From contig NZ_JAENIM010000021.1 in assembly GCF_016595495.1 (NCBI RefSeq), forward strand, positions 62,001 through 126,000: DNA of 64,000 nucleotides, written 5' to 3'. Shown here one piece after another: positions 37,713-46,228 of this stretch. Each line of letters begins with the position of its first letter. The first letter of the stretch is position 1. The stretch comes from Persicirhabdus sediminis. GTDB lineage: Bacteria; Verrucomicrobiota; Verrucomicrobiia; Verrucomicrobiales; Akkermansiaceae. Both the position numbers and the translations under genes were made by a program. Under the pieces are notes generated by a model, which had not been told where the DNA came from, did not search any database, and saw nothing but the letters and a program-made list of their open reading frames with translations.

Positions 37713-38077
37713 ACCAGCAATGTAGCGACACAAGTCATGCTGTCTACTGCGGAGTTTTGCCGACCACTAACTTTTCCCTAGTGCTTGGTCACGCCATGCG
37801 AGCTTATTCATTACAATTTACGCCACCCACACTACACACTAACGACATATTCATAGCCTGATTGCAATTCGACAGTTTCACTAGTGACGCAAAAAATCAG
37901 CATCTCAATTAACACATGATATTCTATCCACCATTCTCAAAAAGGCTAACTAATACGATTTCATACGCTTAACCGAACCTACCCAAACAGTCGTACATGA
38001 TCATGTCACACTTGAATTTGACAGACAGCTTTTTGAACACTGAAATCTATCAATAGATAGAAAACCCACTCTTTGTT
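37713..38077. other. Divergent region with several short palindromes
   Basis: Between the L,D-transpeptidase and PEP-CTERM genes. It holds TCACTAGTGA (37878-37887), the 12-bp palindrome ACATGATCATGT (37995-38006) and, just before the ATG, TCTATC/GATAGA arms (about 38045-38060). These may be operators or a start-site hairpin. No gene was found. Confidence 0.45.
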
Positions 38078-38860
38078 ATGAAAATAAAAACACTAACAAT
38101 ATCATCAATGTTCTGCCTGCTGGTCCCGTGCTCCGCAGCCACTTCTGTATATGCTAACTTCCTGGGCGCATCAGGAACAGACTCATCTATCAGCAACGGT
38201 AATATCGGTGGCAATAATTGGAATAACATCCAGTTCAATGCAGGCACCGCGCAGAACCTCAACGCTAGCTATCTTAGTGATGCTAACGGCAACGCAACGA
38301 ACTATACTTTTGCAGCCACCTTCTACGGCGGCGTATCCATGAATGCCCAAGGTGGAGTCAATGTTTCTACTGACGATTCCATGAACTGGTATCACGATGC
38401 CAATGGCATCGACTCATCTATCAACACGGGGAACCGCATCGATAACGGCTCAATCACTGGCTTGAATGCTGGCGATACCTTCGCCACCTATAGCTTAGGC
38501 GGCTTTCAGACCACGGATACCGTCACGCTTACTTTTGTTTGCTCACGTGATGGTGGTTATATTGATCCTAACACAGGAACAACACGCTATACAGGCATCC
38601 TCGTTGACGGCCAAGACATGGGGTATTTCGGCGCAGGAAGTGATATTGGAGGCAATACAAATCAAGAGTTCACCATCACACTAACAGGGAAAACAGAATA
38701 CGACATCGACTTCTTGTTACCTAGTGATTCAGGAAACTGGGGACCATTGGGCAATGCATTCAAACTCGACGTGGTACCAATTCCAGAACCATCTACCTCA
38801 GCAACAATGATGCTAGGGTTGAGCGCGCTACTACTCAGACGCCGTGTGAACCGTCGCTAG
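38078..38860 (+). CDS. PEP-CTERM surface protein
   Basis: A 260-residue protein with a signal peptide (MKIKTLTISSMFCLLVPCSA). Its beta-rich body includes TNYTFAATFYGG and DTVTLTFVCSRDGGYID. The PEP-CTERM tail is IPEPSTSA, a hydrophobic segment and RRRVNRR. It is monocistronic, with palindromes upstream and a bidirectional terminator after it. The body resembles other Verrucomicrobial PEP-CTERM proteins with no known function. Confidence 0.88.
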   Translation: MKIKTLTISSMFCLLVPCSAATSVYANFLGASGTDSSISNGNIGGNNWNNIQFNAGTAQNLNASYLSDANGNATNYTFAATFYGGVSMNAQGGVNVSTDDSMNWYHDANGIDSSINTGNRIDNGSITGLNAGDTFATYSLGGFQTTDTVTLTFVCSRDGGYIDPNTGTTRYTGILVDGQDMGYFGAGSDIGGNTNQEFTITLTGKTEYDIDFLLPSDSGNWGPLGNAFKLDVVPIPEPSTSATMMLGLSALLLRRRVNRR

Positions 38861-38886
38861 AGAAATCTACATTCCTAGCTACTATC

Positions 38887-38929
38887 AAAAAAACAAGGTC
38901 AGGCGCATGGACATCCATCACCTGACCTT
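38887..38929. terminator. Bidirectional terminator between PEP-CTERM gene and aroB
   Basis: A 9-bp perfect stem (AAGGTCAGG/CCTGACCTT). The minus-strand side ends in TTGTTTTTTT, making a strong aroB terminator; the plus side is followed by CTTATTG. Confidence 0.85.
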
Positions 38930-38965
38930 CTTATTGTTCGATTCTATCGAGCTGAAATATATAGC

Positions 38966-40042
38966 CTAACGAAGTGCTTCAATCGCCTCGCGAATATCTT
39001 CGATTGTCACTTTTTTAGAAACCTCAGCAGCGCCTAACTTAGTCAACAATACGAAGTTGATCTCACCGCCACTAAATTTTTTATCGCGCTGAAGTTTGGC
39101 CACGATCGTTTCGCTATCAATACTATCAGCTAGCTTGAGCGGTAGCTGGAATTGCTCTAGCAAATCAATAATTTTCTGGCTGTCAGCAGCTGGGAATCCA
39201 TTGATTTTTTCAGACAGTCTGAGCGCAGCAATGGTACCTAAAGAAATGGCTTCGCCGTGAAGCATCTCGCCGTAAGGTACAGAGGCTTCGATGCCGTGCC
39301 CGATGGTGTGACCAAAGTTAAGCAAAGCACGAGTGCCCGCGGTTTCACGTTCATCTTCTTCTACCACGCGCGCCTTAATCGCAAGGTTACGGGCTAACAA
39401 ATCTGGCTCAACGTACTTGGCAGCGGGATCCAACTGGCTGAGGTCTACAACCATCTTAGCGTCACGAATGGCAGCATGTTTGATCGCCTCAGCAAAGCCC
39501 TCGCGGTATTCACGACCAGCTAAAGTCTGCAGTGTGAGCGGATCAACAATCACCATTTTCGGCTGATGGAAGGCGCCTATCAGGTTTTTTCCTTCCGCTG
39601 CATTCACGCCAGTTTTGCCTCCGGCTGAACTATCAACCTGCGAAACAATCGTCGTTGGAATTTGCACAAATGGAATGCCTCGGTAGAAAATAGCCGCTAC
39701 AAAGCCAGCTAGATCACCAACCACACCGCCACCCAGGGCGACAACAAATGACGCTCTATCATGGCCTTGCTGAATCAGCTCGCTGCACAAGCCAGAGACT
39801 TGAGTCATCGACTTGCTGGCCTCGCCAGCTGGCACCACATGTACGCTTGGCTCATAGCCAGCTGCGCGCAGCGATTTCTCGACGCGGTCGGCATACAGCG
39901 GTGCTACGTTGCTATCAGAAATGATTGCGCACTTTTTCTTCAACCCCAGCTGGGATATCAGCTCGCCAGTTTGATCGAGCAGTCCGTCTTCGACTAAAAT
40001 ATCGTATGAACGATCCGCTAAGTCTACGTGTACAGTTGGCAT
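38966..40042 (-). CDS. aroB: 3-Dehydroquinate synthase
   Basis: A 358-residue NAD- and zinc-dependent enzyme for the second step of the shikimate pathway. The signature GGGVVGDLAGFVAAIFYRG and VDSSAGGKTGVN are present. The metal-ligand region is YREGFAEAIKHAAI, and LLNFGHTIGHGIEA adds the His pair. Length is normal. It is the last gene of the thiE-pfkB-aroB operon, 18 nt after the kinase, with a terminator downstream. Confidence 0.97.
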   Translation of the reverse strand: MPTVHVDLADRSYDILVEDGLLDQTGELISQLGLKKKCAIISDSNVAPLYADRVEKSLRAAGYEPSVHVVPAGEASKSMTQVSGLCSELIQQGHDRASFVVALGGGVVGDLAGFVAAIFYRGIPFVQIPTTIVSQVDSSAGGKTGVNAAEGKNLIGAFHQPKMVIVDPLTLQTLAGREYREGFAEAIKHAAIRDAKMVVDLSQLDPAAKYVEPDLLARNLAIKARVVEEDERETAGTRALLNFGHTIGHGIEASVPYGEMLHGEAISLGTIAALRLSEKINGFPAADSQKIIDLLEQFQLPLKLADSIDSETIVAKLQRDKKFSGGEINFVLLTKLGAAEVSKKVTIEDIREAIEALR

Positions 40043-40060
40043 GATAGATTTCGTTAGTAA

Positions 40061-40978
40061 TTACTCCCAGTGGGAAATGTTTTTGAGTTTTTCGAGGCGG
40101 TCATTGATGTCTTCGCTACTGCAGCCTTGTAGTTTCTGCGTAGAAAATGCCTCACAGGTGAAGCTAGCTAGAACGCTGCCGCGGATCGCACCATCGCGAA
40201 TATCGGCAAAGCTATATTCATTATGATCTAGTGAATCAAGCCAGCCAGCTAGACCGCCGAGGAATGAATCTCCAGCGCCTGTTGGATCTGCCAGCTGACG
40301 CAGTGGCCAAGCTGGGAAAGTGAAAAATTGACCGTCTGGACCAAACAAATACGCACCAAACTCACCCAACTTGATGATGACAAATTTTGGACCTTTCGCT
40401 AATAATTTCTCGCCAGCTTCGATCAAGTTAGATGTCGCCACAAACTCACGAGCTTCTGATTCATTAATCACGAGCAGGTCGATGCGTTGCATCACTTCGT
40501 TGAGCCTTTCGTTAGCAATGGCAATCCATAGATCCATCGTATCCGCCACCACAAACTTATTTGCGCTCACACATTGGTCGAGCATCTGGATCTGGTTGTC
40601 TGGAGACATGTTAGCCAATACCACTACATCTGCATCCGCCAGCTCAGCTGGAATTTTAACCTGCCAGCTCTCTAGCACGTTGAGCCCCACGCTGTGTGTG
40701 GTACGCTCATTCATGTTCTCGTGGTACTCACCTGTCCATGTGAATGACTCGTCTTCTGAGCGCTCCACACCAGCCAGAGTCACACCGTGGCTCTCTAGCA
40801 TATCGAGATGCTCTTGTGGATAGTCGCGGCCAATGATTCCAACAAGATCAACCGATGACGTCATGTAGCTAGCTGATAGAGCGGCGTAGGCCGCTGAGCC
40901 ACCAAGAAGTTGCTCTCCCTTAGCGTCTGGAGTGATAACGTTATCGATTGCGATAGTTCCGCCGATGATGATAGACAT
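40061..40978 (-). CDS. PfkB-family carbohydrate/nucleoside kinase
   Basis: A 305-residue ribokinase-like kinase. It starts at ATG 40978 (MSIIIGGTIAIDNVITP), the usual strand-1 position; a longer frame from 41029 adds 17 unlikely residues. The family's second signature, DPTGAGDSFLGGLAGW, contains the catalytic Asp, and LLGGSAAYAALSA fits the first. Substrate is not readable; adenosine kinase-like and sugar kinases share these motifs. It sits between thiE and aroB, which does not itself explain its role. Confidence 0.88.
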   Translation of the reverse strand: MSIIIGGTIAIDNVITPDAKGEQLLGGSAAYAALSASYMTSSVDLVGIIGRDYPQEHLDMLESHGVTLAGVERSEDESFTWTGEYHENMNERTTHSVGLNVLESWQVKIPAELADADVVVLANMSPDNQIQMLDQCVSANKFVVADTMDLWIAIANERLNEVMQRIDLLVINESEAREFVATSNLIEAGEKLLAKGPKFVIIKLGEFGAYLFGPDGQFFTFPAWPLRQLADPTGAGDSFLGGLAGWLDSLDHNEYSFADIRDGAIRGSVLASFTCEAFSTQKLQGCSSEDINDRLEKLKNISHWE

Positions 40979-41047
40979 GATGATTGATGGTAAATTTTCT
41001 GCTGCCGCTGGGTGCGCGCGAGCATGCATGGGTTTCCCCCGAATGAC

Positions 41048-41704
41048 CTAAGAATTCAAGTCTTTTAGTTGATCTACACAGGCTCGTGTAGTGCCGACCA
41101 CATCCTCAGCGGTAAGCAAGGCAGAGACTATGACCACGCGGCGAGCGCCAGCGTCAATCACTTCAGCTAGGTTAGATGGCACGATGCCACCGATACAAAA
41201 TACGGGAATCTCAGCGCCTACACTCTGCTGCACACCAACGATATTTTCCATGCCAATGCCTGGTCGTCCTTTTTTTGTTGGCGTAGGGAATAGTGGCCCA
41301 AAGCCGATGTAATCAAATCCCTCAGCCAGTGCTCCAGCTGCTTGCTCAGGAGAATGAGTCGAACGTCCAACAATCATCTCGCCTCCAACAATTTCTCTCA
41401 CTGCTGCTAGAGTGCCATCATCTTGACCAATGTGCACACCGTCAGCTGAGACCTGTTTGGCAATGTCAGCAAAATCATTAACAATAAATGGCACTCCTGC
41501 CTGACGACAAACAGATCCTACCAGCTGGCTGAATTTTAGAATCTTATCTAGCTCGCAGCCTTTGGCGCGCAGCTGGATCACGCCAGCGCCACCGTCGATA
41601 AGTTGTTGGGTTCTCAACTCCAACGAATCTTCATTGACGTATCCCAAATCCACAATGCCATACAATGTGGCCGCCGCTAACTTCTCTCTGACTGTCTGAC
41701 TCAT
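41048..41704 (-). CDS. thiE: Thiamine-phosphate synthase
   Basis: A 218-residue TIM barrel enzyme joining the pyrimidine and thiazole halves of thiamine. Motifs are IQLRAKG, FIVNDFADIAKQVSADGVHIG, GRSTHSPEQA and YIGFGPLFPTPTKKGR. ATG 41704 is chosen because the family starts near here; a frame from 41821 would add 39 unlike residues. First gene of the thiE-pfkB-aroB operon. I saw no TPP riboswitch upstream. Confidence 0.95.
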   Translation of the reverse strand: MSQTVREKLAAATLYGIVDLGYVNEDSLELRTQQLIDGGAGVIQLRAKGCELDKILKFSQLVGSVCRQAGVPFIVNDFADIAKQVSADGVHIGQDDGTLAAVREIVGGEMIVGRSTHSPEQAAGALAEGFDYIGFGPLFPTPTKKGRPGIGMENIVGVQQSVGAEIPVFCIGGIVPSNLAEVIDAGARRVVIVSALLTAEDVVGTTRACVDQLKDLNS

Positions 41705-41928
41705 AATGCTGATTTTTCTTACCCACTTTGTGAAAGAGAGGCGCCAAAGAAGCAAACCAAATCCCTCGTGATTAGACATTCGCCAGCTGACTCGAATTAG
41801 GAATCTGGAAAAAACACTCACTGATTAGGACAGTTTTACCAAGAAGATTGGTCTCCAACTCATTAGCCACTTGACCAATTGCCCTCCTATGGGTCTTATG
41901 CCCGCGTCATTCACTCACTTTTCAGCAC

Positions 41929-44241
41929 ATGCTCAAAGGACAACTTAGATACACAATGCAATGTTTGGCTGCTCTGGCAGCTCTGACCCTGACCTTGTTA
42001 GCCGCGATTCCGGCTAGCGCGCAGGATTTTGAAGGAAAAACGATCTCACAAGTGCAGATCCGCTACAGCGGGCCACGCACTGTGGACGAAGCTCGTATAC
42101 GCAACTACATGAGTGTGCGCGCTGGAGAAAAATACGATGCTACCAAACTCGACGACGACATCCGTAGCCTCTACGAAAGTGGCCTAATCGATAATATCTT
42201 ATTCTTCGCTGAGCCTCAGGGTGAGAAGGTTAAGGTGATCGCCGAAGTTGTTACTCGCCCAGCTCTAGCGGGTGTTGGTTTCACCGGCAACGAAATCTTT
42301 AGCGACAAGAAGTTAGCTAAAGTTTCCAAGCTTAAGCCAGGTGGACCTCTTAGTGATACGCAGATTTTAGAAGCGCGTAACAACATCGAGAAACAATACC
42401 ACGGCTACGGTTTCCCTGACGTTATCGTTAGCCACCGCATGCAGCCAGTGAATGACAGCGGCCGTGCTGACCTCATCTTTATCATCGACGAAGGCGCCAA
42501 GAACAAGGTGCACAAAATCACCTTCGAAGGTAACAACTCATACGATAACAATACTCTTCGTAAGGAAATGAAAACCAAACAACAGTCATGGCTTTCATTC
42601 CTAACTAAGGCAGGTCAAATCGACACCACCTTGCTAGACGAAGACGTTGACCGCGTTCTCGACTTCTACCGCAACCGCGGCTACCTGCGCGCCAAGTCTG
42701 ACGGCTTCCGCCGTGAGCCAGCTAAAGACGATATGGTTAACCTCGTTATGGCTATCCAAGAAGGCCCGCGCTACAAGGTCAATGGTGTTGGGTTTGGTAA
42801 AACTTCCGTCTTCAAGGCTGAAGACCTCATGAAGGTGCTCACTCTCAATGCTGGCAACGCCTACTCAGCTGAGAAAATGCGCCGAGACATCACCACCATC
42901 CGTAGTTACTACGGTTCTCGTGGATACGCTGACGCCACCGTCACTCCTGACCTGCGCGACGCCGGTCCATCTCAGGTGAACATCACCTACCGCATCACTG
43001 AAGGCAAGCCCGTCAAAGTAGGTCGCGTCACCATCGAAGGTAACGACAAAACTCAAGACCGCGTGATCCGCCGCGAACTTCCTCTCAAGCCAGGTGATAA
43101 CTTCAATACCGTGGAAGTAGAAACCGCCCGCGCTCGTCTGCGCAACATGAACTACTTCAACGACGTTCAAGTTAGCAATGACCCTAGCAGCCAAAAAGGT
43201 TACCGTGACATCAACATCCTCGTTGACGAAAAAGAGACAGGCCAAATCAGCTTCGGTCTCGGTTTCAGCTCAGTCGACTCTATCGTAGGTTACATTAACC
43301 TCGAGCAGACTAACTTCGATATCACTAACCCATGGGGATTCACCGGTGCTGGTCAGCGATTCTCTACCAAAATTCAAATCGGTTCTGAGCGTACTGACTT
43401 CGACCTCTCATTGGTTGAGCCATGGTTCCTCGGTCGCCGCCTCGCGCTGGGTACCACACTCTTCTACCACGACTCTCGTTACTTCTCAGATGTTTACGAG
43501 CAATCTAACTTTGGTGGTGAAGTCTTCCTGCGTCACAAAGTCACTGAGCGCTCAAGCCTCAAGACATCTATCCGTATTGAGAAATTCGACGTGCAAGTTG
43601 AAAGCGATACTCCAGATGATTCACAATTCTGGCTAGACGACGGCGACTACCTGCGCAACTCACTCAACATCGAGTGGACACTCGATACTCGTGACAGCAA
43701 CCAACTCACCCGTAAAGGTCACCGCGTTAGGTTAGGAGCCTACTACGCTGGCCTTGGTGGCGACGTAGAAAACTACGGCCTCTCTATCAGAGGTGAAAAA
43801 TACTGGAACCTCTACGGTGACAGTATCCTCGAGCTCCGCGGTGCGATTGAAACTGTAGAGAGCGACGACCGCGTTCCAGTCTTCGACCGTAAGTTCCTCG
43901 GTGGCCAGCGCAACCTGCGTGGTTTCGAGTACCGCGACGTCGGTCCACGTGACGAAGCTACTGGCGAAGTTCTCGGCGGCAGCGGTTCAGCATTTATTCA
44001 GGTAGAATACACCATCCCGCTCATCGACAGCGTGCGTGCAGCTATCTTCTACGATGCCGGTCTTGTTTCCTCAGACGCCTACTCATTTGACGGTGACGTC
44101 TTCAGTGATGTTGGTCTGGGTCTGCGCCTGCGCCTACCATTCGGTCCACTCGCGGTTGACTACGCCATCCCAGTTCAGTCACCAGATTCAGAAGCTGACA
44201 AAGGTGGCCAATTCAACTTCTACCTCGATTACAACTTCTAA
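41929..44241 (+). CDS. bamA: Outer membrane protein assembly factor BamA
   Basis: A 770-residue Omp85 protein that inserts beta-barrel proteins in the outer membrane. A signal peptide (ALTLTLLAAIPASAQ) is followed by five POTRA domains to about residue 420, then the 16-stranded barrel. The barrel contains the conserved FLGGQRNLRGFEYRDVGP loop (VRGF/Y equivalent is LRGF), and the C-terminus ends in Phe (YLDYNF), the beta-signal. It shows the cell is Gram-negative. Monocistronic here, with a strong terminator. Confidence 0.97.
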   Translation: MLKGQLRYTMQCLAALAALTLTLLAAIPASAQDFEGKTISQVQIRYSGPRTVDEARIRNYMSVRAGEKYDATKLDDDIRSLYESGLIDNILFFAEPQGEKVKVIAEVVTRPALAGVGFTGNEIFSDKKLAKVSKLKPGGPLSDTQILEARNNIEKQYHGYGFPDVIVSHRMQPVNDSGRADLIFIIDEGAKNKVHKITFEGNNSYDNNTLRKEMKTKQQSWLSFLTKAGQIDTTLLDEDVDRVLDFYRNRGYLRAKSDGFRREPAKDDMVNLVMAIQEGPRYKVNGVGFGKTSVFKAEDLMKVLTLNAGNAYSAEKMRRDITTIRSYYGSRGYADATVTPDLRDAGPSQVNITYRITEGKPVKVGRVTIEGNDKTQDRVIRRELPLKPGDNFNTVEVETARARLRNMNYFNDVQVSNDPSSQKGYRDINILVDEKETGQISFGLGFSSVDSIVGYINLEQTNFDITNPWGFTGAGQRFSTKIQIGSERTDFDLSLVEPWFLGRRLALGTTLFYHDSRYFSDVYEQSNFGGEVFLRHKVTERSSLKTSIRIEKFDVQVESDTPDDSQFWLDDGDYLRNSLNIEWTLDTRDSNQLTRKGHRVRLGAYYAGLGGDVENYGLSIRGEKYWNLYGDSILELRGAIETVESDDRVPVFDRKFLGGQRNLRGFEYRDVGPRDEATGEVLGGSGSAFIQVEYTIPLIDSVRAAIFYDAGLVSSDAYSFDGDVFSDVGLGLRLRLPFGPLAVDYAIPVQSPDSEADKGGQFNFYLDYNF

Positions 44242-44268
44242 TCGATAGAACCGAATCATCATTCACCA

Positions 44269-44302
44269 AAAACGCCACTCGCATGCGAGTGGCGTTTTTT
44301 TG
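44269..44302 (+). terminator. Strong bamA terminator
   Basis: A perfect palindrome (AACGCCACTCGCA/TGCGAGTGGCGTT) is followed by a run of T, about 30 nt after the bamA stop. Confidence 0.93.
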
Positions 44303-44470
44303 TACCTCAGAACTTCCTCTAGCTAGAGAGGGATGGTTTCGATGAGTAGCGGTACATGCTCCCACGAGGGCTAGATCTAATGGCTGGCCCAGCTAACGAG
44401 AGCGAGGTCCTCAGCTAGTTACTTTTCTTCAACCTCCAAAAGGTGATTTAAGACTTCAAAGATAACAAAT

Positions 44471-44503
44471 AGGGGGGACCAACAAATATAGTTAGCCCCC
44501 CCT
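44471..44503 (-). terminator. Hairpin after the sulfatase gene
   Basis: On the minus strand seven G pair with seven C (AGGGGGG/CCCCCCT arms), followed by TATTTG. The T-tract is weak, so termination is probable but not certain. Confidence 0.6.
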
Positions 44504-44522
44504 GTCTATGAGAATTAATAAA

Positions 44523-45965
44523 TTACCCTTTGCCTTTTTTCCCTTTGCTCTTTGGCTCAGCACTTATGAAATCGCCAGTTCCTGGATGCGACTTAAGCGT
44601 TTTCAACATCGCTTCGACACGCTCGGGCATTTGTTTCGCTAGATTATTGCGTTCGCCAATGTCTTCAGCGGTATTGTATAATTCAATCACAACACCTTGT
44701 TTGCCACGGCGATAGATCAGCTTGTATTCCCCACGCTGCATACCTACTGCGGACACGTGTCCAGAACCGTGACCAATTGGAAACATCCATACAAAATCTT
44801 GCGTATCGGCAAGCTCACCTGAACCACTGAGCACTGGCAAAATACTACGACCGTCAACGTGCTGCTCAGGCATGGCTGGGAGCTTAGCTACATCCAAGAC
44901 TGTTGGATAGATATCTGTATTGATAGTAGCGGTCTCTATCACCTTGCCACCTTTGAACATCGGTGAGTTCACAATAAACGGCACGCGAACACCACCATCG
45001 TAAATCCATCCTTTGCCTCCGCGGTATGGGTAGCTGCAAGCTGGAAGGTGATCAGGCCAGCCCTTCGTTCCTTTTGAATTTGGTCTCGTTGATAGACCTC
45101 CTTGATCTGCTGTGAAAATAATCAGAGTATTATCACGTATTTCAAGCCGATCGAGAGTATCAACCAAGCGCCCAACACTATCATCTACTGATTTGAGAAG
45201 ACCTGCGAAAACCGCGTTGCTCTGGCTGTTACTAACGACAATTTCCCCTCCTCCATCAACTTGCTCTACTCTATAATCGTGCGCATCACGGAATTCCTCT
45301 GGCACCTTACTTTGAAAATGTTGGAGGTATTCTTCCTTTGCTTGCAGCCTAGTATGCACGCCGTAGTATGATAGATATACCAAGAATGGCTCATCTTTGT
45401 TAGCCTCAATAAATTCAATGCAGTGATCAGTTAGTACATCAGGTAAGAAGCTTCCCTCAGGGCAATCCTCTAATCCTGGATACGCTCCTTTTGACTTGCG
45501 CCCGCCTTCATGAAAAGGCCAGAAATATTGCCCTGGCTGACCGTTGCTACCACCTCCAATGTTGATGTCGAATCCATATTTAGTCACCTCATCAGGTCCA
45601 CTCATATGCCACTTGCCTGCAAAAAGTGTCTTGTAACCAGCATCCTGCAGCACCTTCGGCCAGATGATATTGCCTGCGGGAATTTTCCCCGGAATACCAG
45701 TCACTCCTAAACGAGCCGGAAATTTACCAGAAACCATTGCCGAACGGCTGGGACCACACACAGGGTGGCTTGAGTAGGCATTCTCAAAGCGTAATCCATC
45801 AGCGGCTAGCTGATCAATGTTAGGAGTTTCATGAAATGTGCTCCCATAACAGCCTAGGTCCATACGACCCAAATCATCCACCAACAAGAAAACAATGTTA
45901 GGACGTTCAGCTGCGGACAAGCTGCCAGCTAGGCAGGTGATAATGGTTAATAACTTTTTCATCAT
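44523..45965 (-). CDS. Secreted sulfatase (formylglycine-dependent)
   Basis: A 480-residue exported sulfatase with a signal peptide (MMKKLLTIITCLAGSLSA). The N-terminal metal site is NIVFLLVDDLG. The CxPSR motif (VCGPSRSAM, Cys at about 70) is a Cys-type formylglycine site. IFTADQGG and GKWHMSG are further active-site segments. Such enzymes desulfate algal and host glycans. The basic C-terminus (KSKGKKGKG) is unusual. It is divergent from a GH2 glycosidase, which suggests joint work on a sulfated, galactose-type polysaccharide. The sulfate position it attacks cannot be deduced. Confidence 0.94.
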   Translation of the reverse strand: MMKKLLTIITCLAGSLSAAERPNIVFLLVDDLGRMDLGCYGSTFHETPNIDQLAADGLRFENAYSSHPVCGPSRSAMVSGKFPARLGVTGIPGKIPAGNIIWPKVLQDAGYKTLFAGKWHMSGPDEVTKYGFDINIGGGSNGQPGQYFWPFHEGGRKSKGAYPGLEDCPEGSFLPDVLTDHCIEFIEANKDEPFLVYLSYYGVHTRLQAKEEYLQHFQSKVPEEFRDAHDYRVEQVDGGGEIVVSNSQSNAVFAGLLKSVDDSVGRLVDTLDRLEIRDNTLIIFTADQGGLSTRPNSKGTKGWPDHLPACSYPYRGGKGWIYDGGVRVPFIVNSPMFKGGKVIETATINTDIYPTVLDVAKLPAMPEQHVDGRSILPVLSGSGELADTQDFVWMFPIGHGSGHVSAVGMQRGEYKLIYRRGKQGVVIELYNTAEDIGERNNLAKQMPERVEAMLKTLKSHPGTGDFISAEPKSKGKKGKG

Positions 45966-46036
45966 TTAAAATCTTCGATTCACTATTGTTGATACTTGTA
46001 CGTAGCAATATTCATAAACCTTTTTCCATAAAAATG

Positions 46037-46050
46037 TTTCACATGTGAAA
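46037..46050. promoter_or_regulatory. Palindrome between divergent sulfatase and GH2 genes
   Basis: TTTCACATGTGAAA is a perfect 14-bp palindrome, 72 bp from the sulfatase start and about 180 bp from the GH2 start. It has the form of a dimeric regulator site and could control both genes. Confidence 0.45.
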
Positions 46051-46228
46051 ACGATTATCAAAACAGCCACCCAAACCCCTTAACAACTAATAATAAACAC
46101 ATTAACAACAGCAAGATACTCGTACAGCTATCATGATATTTACCAAAATAAGCAACATTTTACCATTTTACTGACATCATGATTTTTTATGTATAAATAG
46201 CCATACCAATAGAAGTTAGCACACACCT

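Noticed and set aside
41705-41928. TPP riboswitch before thiE
   Set aside because: The conserved CTGAGA and ACCTGA core elements were not seen on the minus strand.
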